NCBI GenBank assembly: GCA_016987375.1
Contig: PJRA01000005.1
Coordinates: forward strand, 2,320,982-2,384,981
Direction of reading: 5' to 3'
From: Brachionus koreanus
Taxonomy: Eukaryota; Rotifera; Eurotatoria; Ploima; Brachionidae
Length of the DNA: 64,000 nt
Positions 24,214-35,013 of the stretch are shown here, piece after piece. The notes under the pieces were generated by a model. That model had not been told where the DNA came from. It was given only the letters and a program-made list of their open reading frames with translations, and ran no database searches. The translations under genes were made by a program, and so were the position numbers. The first letter of the stretch is position 1. Each line of letters begins with the position of its first letter.

Positions 24214-25499
24214 ATGGAAGAATTAACTGAAAGCCTAAATCAATTCGGAATCGAATTATTCAAAACTGTATACTCCCAAACTTCAGATGGTATGCTTTTA
24301 ATCGAATGAGGTTTATAAATTTTCTATTAACTTTGCTAGGTCCTGAAAGTACTGTTATCTCAAGTGTTTCTGTCTTCATTGCTTTAATGATGACTTTGGC
24401 TGGCTCAAGGACGGAAACAAAATCAGAAATTTTGAAAGCTCTTAAAATTAATGATTTGTCTTTTAATGAAAATGTATCTAAACTACATGAATTAGCTGCA
24501 TCTTTATCGAAAATCATAACATCAAATGAATCATCAAATAATGTAGTATTGGCTAATAGAATGATAATTAATAAGTTGGATGTTAAAAGCACTTTTGAAT
24601 CATTACTAAACACAGTGTACGAATGCCAGATAGAAAGAGTTTCAACTGATAAGCCATTAAGTCTGGTCATTCAAGAGACAAACAAATGGATTAGCCAACT
24701 AACTAATGATAAAATAACTGATGTTCTTGATGAAAGTTTTAAATCAGTCGCATTAACTTTGATAAATGCAATTTATTTCAAGTCTGAATGGTTGTACGAA
24801 TTTGATCAAAGCAGGACTCAAAAAATGGATTTTTATGCGACTAGGTCTTCTAAACAATCAGTAGAAATGATGCAACTAAACAAAAAAAATCTTCTTTATT
24901 ATAATTCTCCAAATTATCATTTATTAAGTCTGCCTTACAAAGAGAAAAAATATTTTTTCAACATTATATTTCCTTCGAATGAAGACGACTTTTTAATGAG
25001 TGGTGATCAGCAAAGCTTAATAAATAATTTGGATTTTGAGCAAATAAAATCAGATATGCTAAATTTAAGCCATAAGTCAGTGAATATTTTGATGCCAAAG
25101 TTTATAATCAAAAAAAAAATTAATTTAAATGAAATTTTGAATAAATTGGGCATTTTGCAGGCATTTGACTCGAAAAAAGCTGATTTTCAAGATATATCCG
25201 ATACCTTTTTATACATACAGGAGGTTTTTTTTCTAATTTAAAAATTTATTTATTTTTTATTTTAAATTTAGATACTTCAATATTCATTTATCGAAGTTAA
25301 TGAACAAGGAACAGAGGCAGCCGCAGCAACAGTTGTCAAAATGGTTAAGAGATCGATTTCACAAAATATCACTATTAATTTAAATCGACCATTTATATTT
25401 TTCATAACAGAAAAATCAAGCGGAGCATTTATTTTTGTTGGAAGCTATAATGGGCAGCTTGACGAACTTCAAAGCTCAGCTAAAAAGACTGAATTATAA
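24214..25499 (+). CDS. Serpin with inhibitory hinge (clade B-like)
   Basis: Three exons, 24214-24289, 24340-25223 and 25272-25499, encode 395 residues, the usual serpin size. The first residues (MEELTESLNQFGIELFK) align with helix A and no signal peptide precedes them, which suggests a cytosolic, clade B-like serpin. NKWISQLTNDKI and LINAIYFKSEWLYEFD are the conserved serpin body motifs. The reactive-centre hinge EVNEQGTEAAAAT (P17 at Glu331) has the small residues needed for loop insertion, so it should be inhibitory. Counting from P17 puts P1-P1' at Arg347-Ser348, preceded by Lys, so the target is probably a trypsin-like or dibasic-cleaving protease. The C-terminal NRPFIFFI and FVGSYNG strands are intact. 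Introns are 50 and 48 bp. Confidence 0.93.
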
Positions 25500-27269
25500 A
25501 TCTAATTAGACCCTGATATTTTGGCTAGAAAAAGCAAAATAAAAACAGTTTAAATATTAAAAAATCTAAAATTTTTTTATACTAATTATTAGGATGAGTC
25601 AAAATATTTTGCAATTTTTTTAGCTTTTTAAACTTATTAATAAAAAAAAATAATTAGCTAATATTCAAAGTAAAAACCGTCATGCTCTAAGTCTTTGGCA
25701 ATCTATCAATATTCCTTTATATAACCAAAAAACTCACAGTAGCTTTCTTTAATTTGCTCAAATTAGTAAAATACCGTCTTCTGAGAAAATGAGACATTAA
25801 GCATAAAAAAGATTATAATCAGAAGAAGAAATATCTGGACTATATGTTGGATGAGAAAGAAGTTCGATCCCTTCAAACTCTTCTGTTTTTCCCATTGTTT
25901 CAGATCACGCTTAATCTTGAAGAAACAAATCTAGCTTTAACTAAACAAAGATATTTTCTATCTTGAAATTAGACATTCTAATTACTCAGAATAACTCTTG
26001 GGAATTCCATCAAACACAAATATCACCTTTTAATCAAAGCCTTTAAAGACCAAAATTTTCACTTACAGAAATAAAAAATTGTCTCTTTATTTTTCATTCT
26101 GGATTAATGAAAATTTTTATATAAAAGATAAACATATAGAAGTTTAATTTTTCGATTTTTTAATCATGATTGCTCCATATCGTTTATATCAGATACTAAA
26201 TAATTCCGGTTGAAATGAAAAATACTGAAGCTAGGAAAATTTCTGATTTATAACATAAAAAAATGAATAAAAAGTGTGAATTACAATTTAAGCTTATGAA
26301 ATATTAATTTATCCGATAAAAAATAACTAGGCTTGGGTACCGTCAGTCGTGGCCAAAAGTTAATGTTGATCCTTTTGATCGTCGGGTGTGAAACAAAAAT
26401 AACATGAGTCATATTTAGATGCTTAGGAAATTGTTGCTTCTTGGTCTTCCTTGAAAGTCAATTAATAATTCATCTTTATTTTAATATTAAAATTTAACTC
26501 AAATTTTTTAAATGGTTAATAAATTGATTTTTTCAACAATGGTCTGCTAATTTTGATTTAAAGCTTTTTTTTAAAATTCTAATTTAATTTGATTTAATGA
26601 GAGATTAATTATTTTTTTAACAATTTAAAAAATTTGATACACAGAGTGCTTGATTTCTACTAATTATTACAAGACTACTTTTATGTATATTAATAAAATT
26701 AATCATTCATAAAGATGTCTGGACTAAAATAAAATTTTGTAATTCAAACTTAAAAGTTTCAAACTTGTTTTATTAATTAAATTAATTTTATTTAAAATAT
26801 TTTTTTTTTACAATTTCTCACCAAATTAAATTTATGCTATAAATTTTTTAAATTAGGAAAAAAACAATACAAGAAAAGTTTGGATTAAGGTAATATATAT
26901 GCTTGAGTAACAATTAATGATTGATCTTTTATTTTTCAAATATTAAATATAAAAGCTATGCAGAAAAATTTGCTATCATTTTTTTATTGATTTAGTTTCG
27001 ACTTCATATATTTTAAAGACATTCTCAAAAAAAATCACAATTTTTGAAAGGTTCTATTTACTTAAAATTAAATTGTTATCTATTGCAATTGTTTTTAATA
27101 TTTTTTGAAATTTCAAAATTTTTAATTTACATTTATTAGATATTTTTGTCACTTAAAGACTAGACTATACGCTTGAAGTACTGGCCCATCTATTTGTTGA
27201 TGTATAAACTTTTTTTTTGTTACGATTCAATTTAGAACAATATAAAAAAGATTGTTTTTTAAATAAACT
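25500..27269. other. Intergenic interval with mariner remnant
   Basis: Apart from the serpin polyadenylation signal (about 25540) and the mariner fossil, nothing is recognisable. Confidence 0.5.
25700..25960 (-). pseudogene. Mariner-like transposase fragment
   Basis: Minus-strand translation gives EGIELLSHPTYSPDISSSDY followed by NLF, then after a frameshift MSHFLRRRYFTNLSKLKK. This matches the end of mariner transposases (ELGWELLxHPPYSPDLAPSDYHLF...HFL...FTNxxxxKK), including the last acidic catalytic residue of the DD34D triad. It is broken by stops and a frameshift and is plainly inactive. Confidence 0.65.
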
Positions 27270-28345
27270 ATGGACAATCTTTTGTTAGCTTACCACATGA
27301 TAAAGAAAATTTCTTCGGCTCTCGCGATTGTAAGTTCAATTTTGGCACTTTTGCTATGTTGGATAGGATTTTCAGTGCCAGACTGGCTTTTCTATGAAGA
27401 CAATTTTATGGTTAAAAATAAATTTGGTCTATGGACTTTTTGTTATCAAAATAGAGACTCACATTTTGTTTACACTTGTAAGTCATGGCGCAAAGCTCCA
27501 AATGAACTCCCTGATTTTTTAAGAACAACACAAGTTCTAATCACTTTAGCATGTATTTTTTGTACATTTACTGTGATTATCGGAATTATTTCCTTGTTTA
27601 TTCGACAAGGATATGCAAAACTCATGCCATTAATTGCCGGATTGCTATCCTTAATAACTCGTAAAAATAATCAAATCAAATTTATAGTAAAATAAATTTC
27701 ATAAATTTAAGTCATACTGGTTTTGATTGCTATATCTGTGTTTGGAAGTGATCATGCTTCATATGCACAAAGCTTGGCTGGCAACAAGTACAATAGAAGA
27801 TATGGCTACTGGATTTATGTTCTTGTTATTTTATTACTCATCTTATCTACATTTGCATATCCTTTCAGCTTCATTAGTAGTTCGTCATCAAAAAAAGAAG
27901 AAAAGTAATTGAATCTATTAACTAATTTAATTTTGTTTAATGACCAAGTTTTCTAATAAATAATTTTTTGTTCAAGAATGCCTCAACAAAAACCAATACA
28001 AAATAATGTAATATTTACATTTAGTTTTTATCTAAATTTTAATTAACTAAAATTTAGATGCCTTATCCTTCATTAGGAGTCGGAGGAAACCAACCAGTGA
28101 ACAGGTCAATGGACTTAATTGACAATAACAGCATTCAAATGAAAACAAATAGTTTTAATGTGCCACCATTGATAAGCAAATCAAATTATCCTAATAGCGT
28201 GAGCTAGAAAGGAAAAAAATTTATTCTAAAGAATTAATTTTTTTATTTTAAGAATATGTATTCAAATAGTGATAGAAAAAATACTGGTTTTACAGGTTCG
28301 ATTTTTCCAAATACGCAGAAATACAATCCAAACTTTTACTATTAA
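27270..28345 (+). CDS. Claudin/PMP22-like four-transmembrane protein
   Basis: Five exons join in frame: 27270-27660, 27712-27904, 27977-28007, 28058-28198 and 28253-28345, giving 282 residues. Four hydrophobic helices lie at about residues 12-34, 87-110, 117-141 and 168-190. The first extracellular loop has GLWTFC and, 15 residues on, YTCKSW, matching the W-GLW-C-C signature of the claudin/PMP22/EMP superfamily. A cytoplasmic tail rich in Asn and Ser ends NPNFYY. Such proteins sit in the plasma membrane at cell contacts. If splicing at the donor GAAAA|GTAATT is skipped, the ORF stops after SSSSSKKEEK at 27908, so a 195-residue short form is possible. Which claudin-like subfamily it belongs to cannot be decided here. 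Confidence 0.75.
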
Positions 28346-28652
28346 AACAGTTAACAATCAAGATAAAGCAAATCTTTGTTACTTTTTATGATTCTTTTGT
28401 TGTTTTATTTTTGAATAAATATTATTCTGATAATTAATCTTTATCATTTGCCGGCAAAATTTAATATTTTTTTAATAGATAAGATAAAAATAAAAGAATG
28501 ATTAATATTAAATAAAAAACAAAAGAATTTTAATCATAAAACTTAAGATAATGATCATTTTTAAAAATTAAAATGACATTTTTTATCTTAATTTAAACAA
28601 AAAAAAGTAATTTAAATAGATTTTAAATCGTATTTTTTTAATTGAAAAAAAT

Positions 28653-29983
28653 ATGATTGAAATTTTCTTTTTATTTTTTCTAATTACTAATTTTATTCAA
28701 GCAACTATTCTCGATCAAAAATACCATAGCCATGAAGAAATAACAAATCTACTAAAAGATCTAAGTGTTAAATATCCGAACAAGGCACATTTCTACTCAA
28801 TTGGTAAATCAATAAAAGGAAAGGATTTATGGGTTTTGGCGTTGGCAGATTCCAAGCCTGATGAACATGTTTTACTGCGGCCCGAAGTGAAATATGTTGC
28901 CAATATACACGGAAATGAAGCTGTCGGAAAAGAGATTTTACTTAAACTAATTGATTATATGCTTCTGAATCAAAATAATGATTCTGATGTTGATTTAATA
29001 ATGAAAAATATGAGGGTTCACATTCTGCCTCTTATGAATCCAGATGGTTACGAGCATTCAACAATGGGAGATTGTGACTCGATAAAAGGACGAGCTAATT
29101 ATGCTGGTTTTGATTTAAACAGAAATTTTCCCGAACTTTTTCGCAAAAATAGAAATAAAATTCAGACGGAAACAGAGGCAGTTTTAAAATGGATGACAAA
29201 AAATAAATTCATTTTATCCGGGTCTTTTCATGGTGGAGCTCTTGTTGCCAATTATCCATTTGACAATTATTTTAATTCAGTATGGTATTTTCCCAAAAAA
29301 AGTAGCACAAACGATGATGATGTATTTAAAAATTTAGCTCTAACTTATTCGCAAAATCATCCGAAAATGAAAATGGGATGTCAAGATCAAGCTTTTCCTG
29401 ATGGTATAACTAATGGAGGTATTTAAAAACAAATAAATAAATTAATAATTAAAAAAAAAAGATATATAAAATTTAAAAAGCCGAATGGTATCCTTTAGTT
29501 GGTGGTATGCAAGATGTTAATTATTGGAGATATGGATGCATGGAAATCACATTAGAAGTTAGTTGTTGCAAGTATCCACCAGTTAATGAGCTTATAATTT
29601 TTTGGAATGATAATAGAAAATCAATGATAGAATTTCTCAAAATGGCAAATACTGGATTAAAAGGAGTTATTAAGTTTAGAGATGGAAGCATTGGTAAATA
29701 TTTGTCTGTAAAAATTGATTCTAGAGAGCCAATATTTAAAACGAATGATGATGGAGAATATTATAGAATTTTGTTGCCTGGAGACTATACTTTGTCAGTT
29801 TTAATTAAATGCAAAGTAGTTTATCGCGCAAAAGTCACAATCAGCAGAGAAAATCCTTTAAAAGTCTTAAATATAACATTACCAAATAGAATTTTTTTGA
29901 TTTATAAGAACGCTTTGTTGGATAATGAAGCTGAGTTTTGTAGAAAAATTAATTTTAGAAGACAAACAAAAAAAGTTAAATAA
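28653..29983 (+). CDS. Secreted M14B metallocarboxypeptidase, copy 1
   Basis: Exons 28653-29418 and 29481-29983 give 422 residues. A signal peptide (about 1-18) is followed by an M14 subfamily B (CPN/CPM/CPD-type) catalytic domain. The zinc ligands are His86 and Glu89 in IHGNE and His193 in SFHGG. NPDGYE, DLNRNFPELF and GGMQDVNYWRYGCMEITLE are present, with catalytic Glu281 in ITLEVSCCKYP. All key residues are kept, so it should remove C-terminal Lys/Arg from peptides. A transthyretin-like beta domain follows (GLKGVIKF to NITLPN). The basic tail has no hydrophobic end, so this copy is probably soluble. Intron position and phase (inside the Ala codon after NGG) are identical in the two downstream copies, showing tandem duplication. 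Confidence 0.93.
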
Positions 29984-31109
29984 TTTTTCAAATGATTTTC
30001 AGACAATAATTCTAATTTCATGATTAAGAATTTTAAAATTTTGAGAAATGTTTCAATGAATTTTTATGATAAATTGAGTTCAAATTTTTTCTCATTGTTT
30101 CTCAATTAAAAAAATCTGAAGAAATAAAACTTTTTTAATTTATTTTTTTTATTCAATAAAATTGAACACAAATATGATCAAAACATTTTTAAGCATTAAA
30201 ATAATAAAACAATAAAATTATAAAATAATAAATAAAAATTTCTTTTAAATCAAAATAAAAATTACGTTTAAAAATAAAAAAAGATAACTGATATTTAAAA
30301 AAATTAACTAATTTTTTAGAAAATAAGCTTTTTTTTAAATACAAAATAAAAAAAAATGAAAAGTAAAGTGTGGAATGATAGAAAAGCCTTAAATAAAAAG
30401 TTTAATAAAGTTTTATAGAAGATGCTGTAAAAATCATCTCCGACTTGAGCTAAAAATAAAAAAAATTCGTCTGTAAAATTTAAAAATACCAAGAATAATT
30501 AATTTTTTTTATTAAGAAAAATTGATTTTGAACAGATATTTTAAATGCTTGTGCAAAATACTTCTAGCCACCAATGAAGGTGCCATTGGTGAATTTCTAA
30601 ATATTTGTCATTAGACAATTTTTTCAATAGATTGTCGTTAAATTTTATACGAATTTCTAATGTTTATTTACTAGGCAATTAAAATTATATTTGAAGAAAA
30701 TTTTTGATATTTTATTCATCATTTTTTCGTAATACTTGTTTAGACATATTAGATAAAATCCAGACTAGGAGAAAATTTTATTTAAAATGATTTTATCTAT
30801 TCTTAGTTAAATATTAAACTAATGGATTTATTTAATTTAAAATAAGCATTAAAATATCATGTAATTTTTCTATTGTATCTGGGAAAAAAATCTATTTAAT
30901 AATCTTAAAATATTTGAAAAATTTTTTCAAAATTGAATTACTAATTTTTAAATTTCTATGATGATAAATGTTAAAAAAAGGCACTTTTAAACGTTAAAAA
31001 AAATTAATTTTTGTGTTTCAATTAATAATAAAATTATCATCGAAAATCAATGTCGATTCTTATGTAAAAAAAAATCTTGGAAAATCTTTTGATGTTAATT
31101 TAGAGAATA
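29984..31109. other. Intergenic between carboxypeptidase copies
   Basis: AT-rich. It holds the copy 1 polyadenylation signal near 30122 and a small 8-bp hairpin (CACCAATG/CATTGGTG, about 30570-30592). No gene seen. Confidence 0.5.
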
Positions 31110-32518
31110 ATGAATACGTCATTTTTGTTAATTATATTTTTGATTTTTAAAATAAAGACTCAACTAGTTCACAAACCTTATGAAGAAAACAAGTTTACAC
31201 AAGCTATCAATTTTCTTTCAGAAATTTGTCAAAAACACAAAGACAAATGCTATCAGTATTCTATTGGGAAGTCTATCCTAGGAAATGATTTAATAGTACT
31301 ATCTATTTCTGAAAAATATCCTGATGTTCATTTGTCATTAAGACCTGAAGTAAAGTATGTAGGTTGCATTCATGGAAATGAATTTGTAACTCAATATGTA
31401 TTACTTCGTTTAGTTGATTATTTATTGACTCAAAACTCTGACCCAAACGTCAAGTATATATTAAAAAACATGAGAGTACATATTTTGCCAATCATTAATC
31501 CTGATGGATTTATAAAAAGTAGTCCAAGTGATTATTCATCTCTTTTAGGTCGATCGAACCATGCTGGTTACGATCTAAATCGAAACTTTCCTGATCTATT
31601 CAAAAATAATACATCAATAACTCAGCCCGAGACAATGGCTATTTTGGACTGGTTGGAAAGAAATACTTTTGTTCTTTCTGCGAGCATAAATGCAGGATCT
31701 CTGGTCGCTGTTTACCCTTTTGATAATTATCATTATTCTGACTTTTATGGAAACAAGACAAGTAAAACCCAAGATAATGATGTTTTTATGAATCTTGCAA
31801 AAACATATTCATTCAATCATCCATTTATGTGGAATATTTCCTTTAGTAGAAAATTTATTGATGGAATTACTAATGGAGGTATTTTTTTATTAAAAAAAAT
31901 TGTTTTTAAAATATTAATTTGATTATTTTGTTTTTTAATTTAGCCGAATGGTATCCAATATCTGGTGGCATGCAAGATGTAAATTATTGGAAATATGGTT
32001 GCATGGAAATAACTCTTGAAATAAGTTATAAAAAATATCCAAATGAATCTTCACTTTTGAGATTGTGGCATGAAAATAAGGTACCTTTGCTTGAATACTT
32101 GAAAAAAGCGAACACCGGTGTAAAAGGAATCGTCACATTTGAAAATGGAATTCCTGTAGAAAATGCTACAATTATGATCGACTTTAGGGAGCCATATTTT
32201 AAAACGAATCCTAACGGAGAATATTATAGAATACTTTTGCCTGGAACATACAATTTAAGGATTGCATTTGGATGTTTATCAATATATCAGACCAAATTTA
32301 CCATTTCAAATGGTTTGGAGCCTTTAATTTTAAACATAACTATTTCCCAAAATTATTCTAAAATTTTTACATCATCAATTCTAGACAGATATTCAATATT
32401 TTGCTCTAGTAAAATTGAAAAAACAACAAATGATAATACGAATTCATCATATTACTTAAAATTAAATTATTTTCTTTTTAAGCTAATCATAATTTTTAAT
32501 TATTCTTTTAAACTTTAA
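31110..32518 (+). CDS. M14B carboxypeptidase-like protein, copy 2 (probable pseudoenzyme)
   Basis: Exons 31110-31878 and 31944-32518 give 447 residues with signal peptide, M14B fold and transthyretin-like domain. Two zinc ligands remain (His88 and Glu91 in IHGNE), as does the general-base Glu282 in ITLEIS. The third zinc ligand is lost: SFHGGSLVA of the paralogues is SINAGSLVA here, putting Asn194 where His should be. The paired cysteines of EVSCCKYP are also replaced (EISYKKYP). The frame is intact, so this is probably an expressed, catalytically dead binding protein, as seen for vertebrate CPX1, CPX2 and CPD domain III. The extreme C-terminus is hydrophobic (YFLFKLIIIFNYSFKL), suggesting a membrane or GPI attachment signal. 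A polyadenylation signal is near 32653. Confidence 0.9.
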
Positions 32519-32708
32519 GCCTTTTTTTAATTTTTTAACTTTAATTTTACAAGTAAAATTTTTATAGGCAAAAAATATACCCCATTCTTTTTTAACAAAT
32601 ACAACATCTTTTTTATTAAACAAAATATTTATTATTTTTCTTTGATTCTAAGTCAATAAAAACGTATATTTTAATAAAACTTTAACAAAATTAATAAAAA
32701 ATAATTTT

Positions 32709-33014
32709 TTATAATAAAATACCAATAAAAAATAAAATATGTATTTTTCCTAATAAAAAATACCAAAATAAAAGATTATTATTTTTATTTATTACATTTG
32801 AGTGATTAACATTTTTTTTTACAGTATCAATATCTTCTTTTAAGCGTTGCTGAATTGCATTTTGGAATAACAAGTTGTTCATGATCTTCTTGAAATTGAT
32901 TTTTTTCATTTTAAATTTTAAATCAAATATATCGTCATTTTCAAGTTTAAGTTCTTGGCTAACCATTTTTTCAAAAATTTTGTATTCTCTTATCCTAATT
33001 TCAGGTCTGATCAT
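32709..33014 (-). CDS. Hypothetical small protein with C-terminal hydrophobic segment
   Basis: An ORF of 101 residues. The first 70 residues are charged and likely helical (KMVSQELKLENDDIFDLKFK); the end is hydrophobic (LLFWYFLLGKIHILFFIGIL), giving a tail-anchored layout. An in-frame stop lies shortly upstream, so the ATG would be the start. I recognise no family. It could be a chance ORF in AT-rich DNA or a terminal exon. Confidence 0.25.
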   Translation of the reverse strand: MIRPEIRIREYKIFEKMVSQELKLENDDIFDLKFKMKKINFKKIMNNLLFQNAIQQRLKEDIDTVKKNVNHSNVINKNNNLLFWYFLLGKIHILFFIGILL

Positions 33015-33811
33015 ATTTTTCCGTTAATTATTTTATCTATTTGTTTTTCTGTACCAAGCTAAAAATAAAATAATTAATTAATAAAATATAAATAATATAA
33101 ATAAAAAAGTAATTAAATTTGACAAAGTCAATTTTCGTCTTTTTTTAAATACGAATTTAAATATTCTATTATATTAGATAATCATCAATTGAAAAAAAAT
33201 ATTTATTCTATAAAAAAGAGTGAATTTTAATATTTTAGTATAGAGTTTAATTAATTTAAGAGGTATTAAAAATAGCTGTTCAATTATTATTAATATCTTT
33301 ATTTCATTTATGGTCTTTTGTTAAAATCAATTAATTCAAAAAAAATTTTGGTTTTAAATAAAATTATTGATTTAAAAAAAGAGTCTAATTTTACAATATT
33401 TATTTTAAAAAGGTGTGAAATATAAATTGTCTGATTTATCGTAAATTTACATTTCGTTACACAATAAAAAGTTACTATGCTAAAAACTATCTATTTATTA
33501 ACAAAAACTATAGAAATTCTATCTAAAATTTGTCATATGTCACAAAATAACTTTTAAATTTTCACACTTTTCTAATATTTTATTTATATTTTTAAATTTA
33601 CCAAAAATATCATAGTTAAATTAAATTAAATAACAAAAAATGGGTTATAATGAACAACTTTAAAATCATATTTAACATATTAATCATAATTTGTGTATTT
33701 TTTTTATTTTTTTTTTAAATTAGAATAAATTTTACTACTTTAATGTATATTTTTATCTTTTCGTTATGTTTTTAGTAAACTAGTATAATTTTTTTATAAT
33801 TCATAAACTTT

Positions 33812-33943
33812 NNNNNNNNNNNNNNNNNNNNNNNNNNNNNNNNNNNNNNNNNNNNNNNNNNNNNNNNNNNNNNNNNNNNNNNNNNNNNNNNNNNNNNNNN
33901 NNNNNNNNNNNNNNNNNNNNNNNNNNNNNNNNNNNNNNNNNNN
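33812..33943. other. Assembly gap (132 N)
   Basis: Run of N. The right border is the interior of a SINE, so the missing sequence probably includes the 5' half of that SINE. True length is unknown. Confidence 0.95.
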
Positions 33944-34062
33944 AACTCGATGCAGTAGCCTCTGTGTCAGATCGGAGCTGTTGCTCAAAAAGGTACTTGA
34001 AAAGGAGGTGAGCTCCTTCCCATTATCTACTAGGATAGAATAGGGTAAAAAAAAATGTATAT
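33944..34062 (+). mobile_element. SINE copy 1, 3' part
   Basis: It starts at the gap with AACTCGATGCAGTAGCCTCT and runs through the shared CAGATCGGAGCTGTTGCTC to an A-rich end (GGGTAAAAAAAAA). It is nearly identical to the reverse complement of 44485-44595. The tRNA head is not visible and probably lies in the gap. Confidence 0.8.
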
Positions 34063-34225
34063 ATGCCTAAAGTTTTTCAGGACTGACATTTAGAGTTCGA
34101 GCGGGTCAGAGAGATACCTATAAGACTTGACTATCTCGAGATCACTTTGGACTTTCCCATATTCAAATACATTTTATTATCAACACATCAGCGTTGTACG
34201 ACTTCAACCATCTTCTGAGGAAGGT

Positions 34226-34367
34226 GACTAAAATGTAAGCTAGAATGTCGTCTGTGTACTTTAGTAATTGACAATTTGTATCTCTTCATAAGAGACATAA
34301 ATGAGTACCTACCCCTTGAAGTCAAAAACTTAAGTACACAGACGACATTCTAGCTTACATTTTAGTC
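34226..34367. repeat. 36-bp perfect inverted repeat
   Basis: Arm 34226-34261 starts GACTAAAATGTAAGCTAGAA. Its exact reverse complement is 34332-34367. A 70-base spacer separates the arms. The whole 142 bp would fold into a long perfect hairpin. It may be a recent MITE or fold-back element, or a hairpin RNA source; there is no coding potential. Confidence 0.85.
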
Positions 34368-35013
34368 TCTATTTAAAAATTAAATATCAAGAATATAATT
34401 CGAAAATTAATAGAACTAAAAGAATATAGAACAACTCATAAAAGTGAAAGTGATCCGCATTAATTTCATTTAAAAAAAATTAAAACATTCAAACTGAATA
34501 TTCTAGTTCATATTAAATTAAAATTTGATTTGATTTTTTCAATTGTTCAAATTCAATATAATATAAATTACTTGGAGAAAATTCACAAAAATCTGCATAC
34601 CAAAAATTTCATTAATTTGATTGTTATTTTTTTAATTAAATTTTTAATTCATTGAGGCATACAGATTGATTATTTCTTTTTTTTCTTTAATTTTATTATA
34701 ATATTTCATTTTATGATATTTCTTTTTAATATAAAATGACTGTATTCTAATTTAATATTTGATATTATAAAATCAAAATCTTTTGAAATATTCCACCTAA
34801 ATTGCCACTTTGGCATTATTTAAAATATTTAATCTTTTTTTAACCGTCTTGATAGAATTTTATATGCTTTCATGGGATTGATACATTCACCTTGATACAT
34901 TCATTCAAACATTAAAATTAGTAAAGAAAAATTTCAATAGAATAAATTATAACAAAACATTTCTTAAATTTATTTCAGATTTTTTTTTATTTCGAAAATA
35001 ATAAGCTTTCTTT

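Larger units (their letters stand above)
32519..35013. other. Intergenic with gap, SINE end and inverted repeat
   Basis: Separates carboxypeptidase copies 2 and 3. It contains a doubtful small ORF, an assembly gap, a SINE 3' end and a 36-bp perfect inverted repeat, each listed separately. Confidence 0.6.

Noticed and set aside
24260..24670. 136-codon minus-strand frame over the serpin
   Set aside because: Shadow of the serpin exon, which has clear family motifs on the plus strand.
33794..33988. 64-codon minus-strand frame across the N gap
   Set aside because: Most of it is translated N; the rest is SINE sequence.
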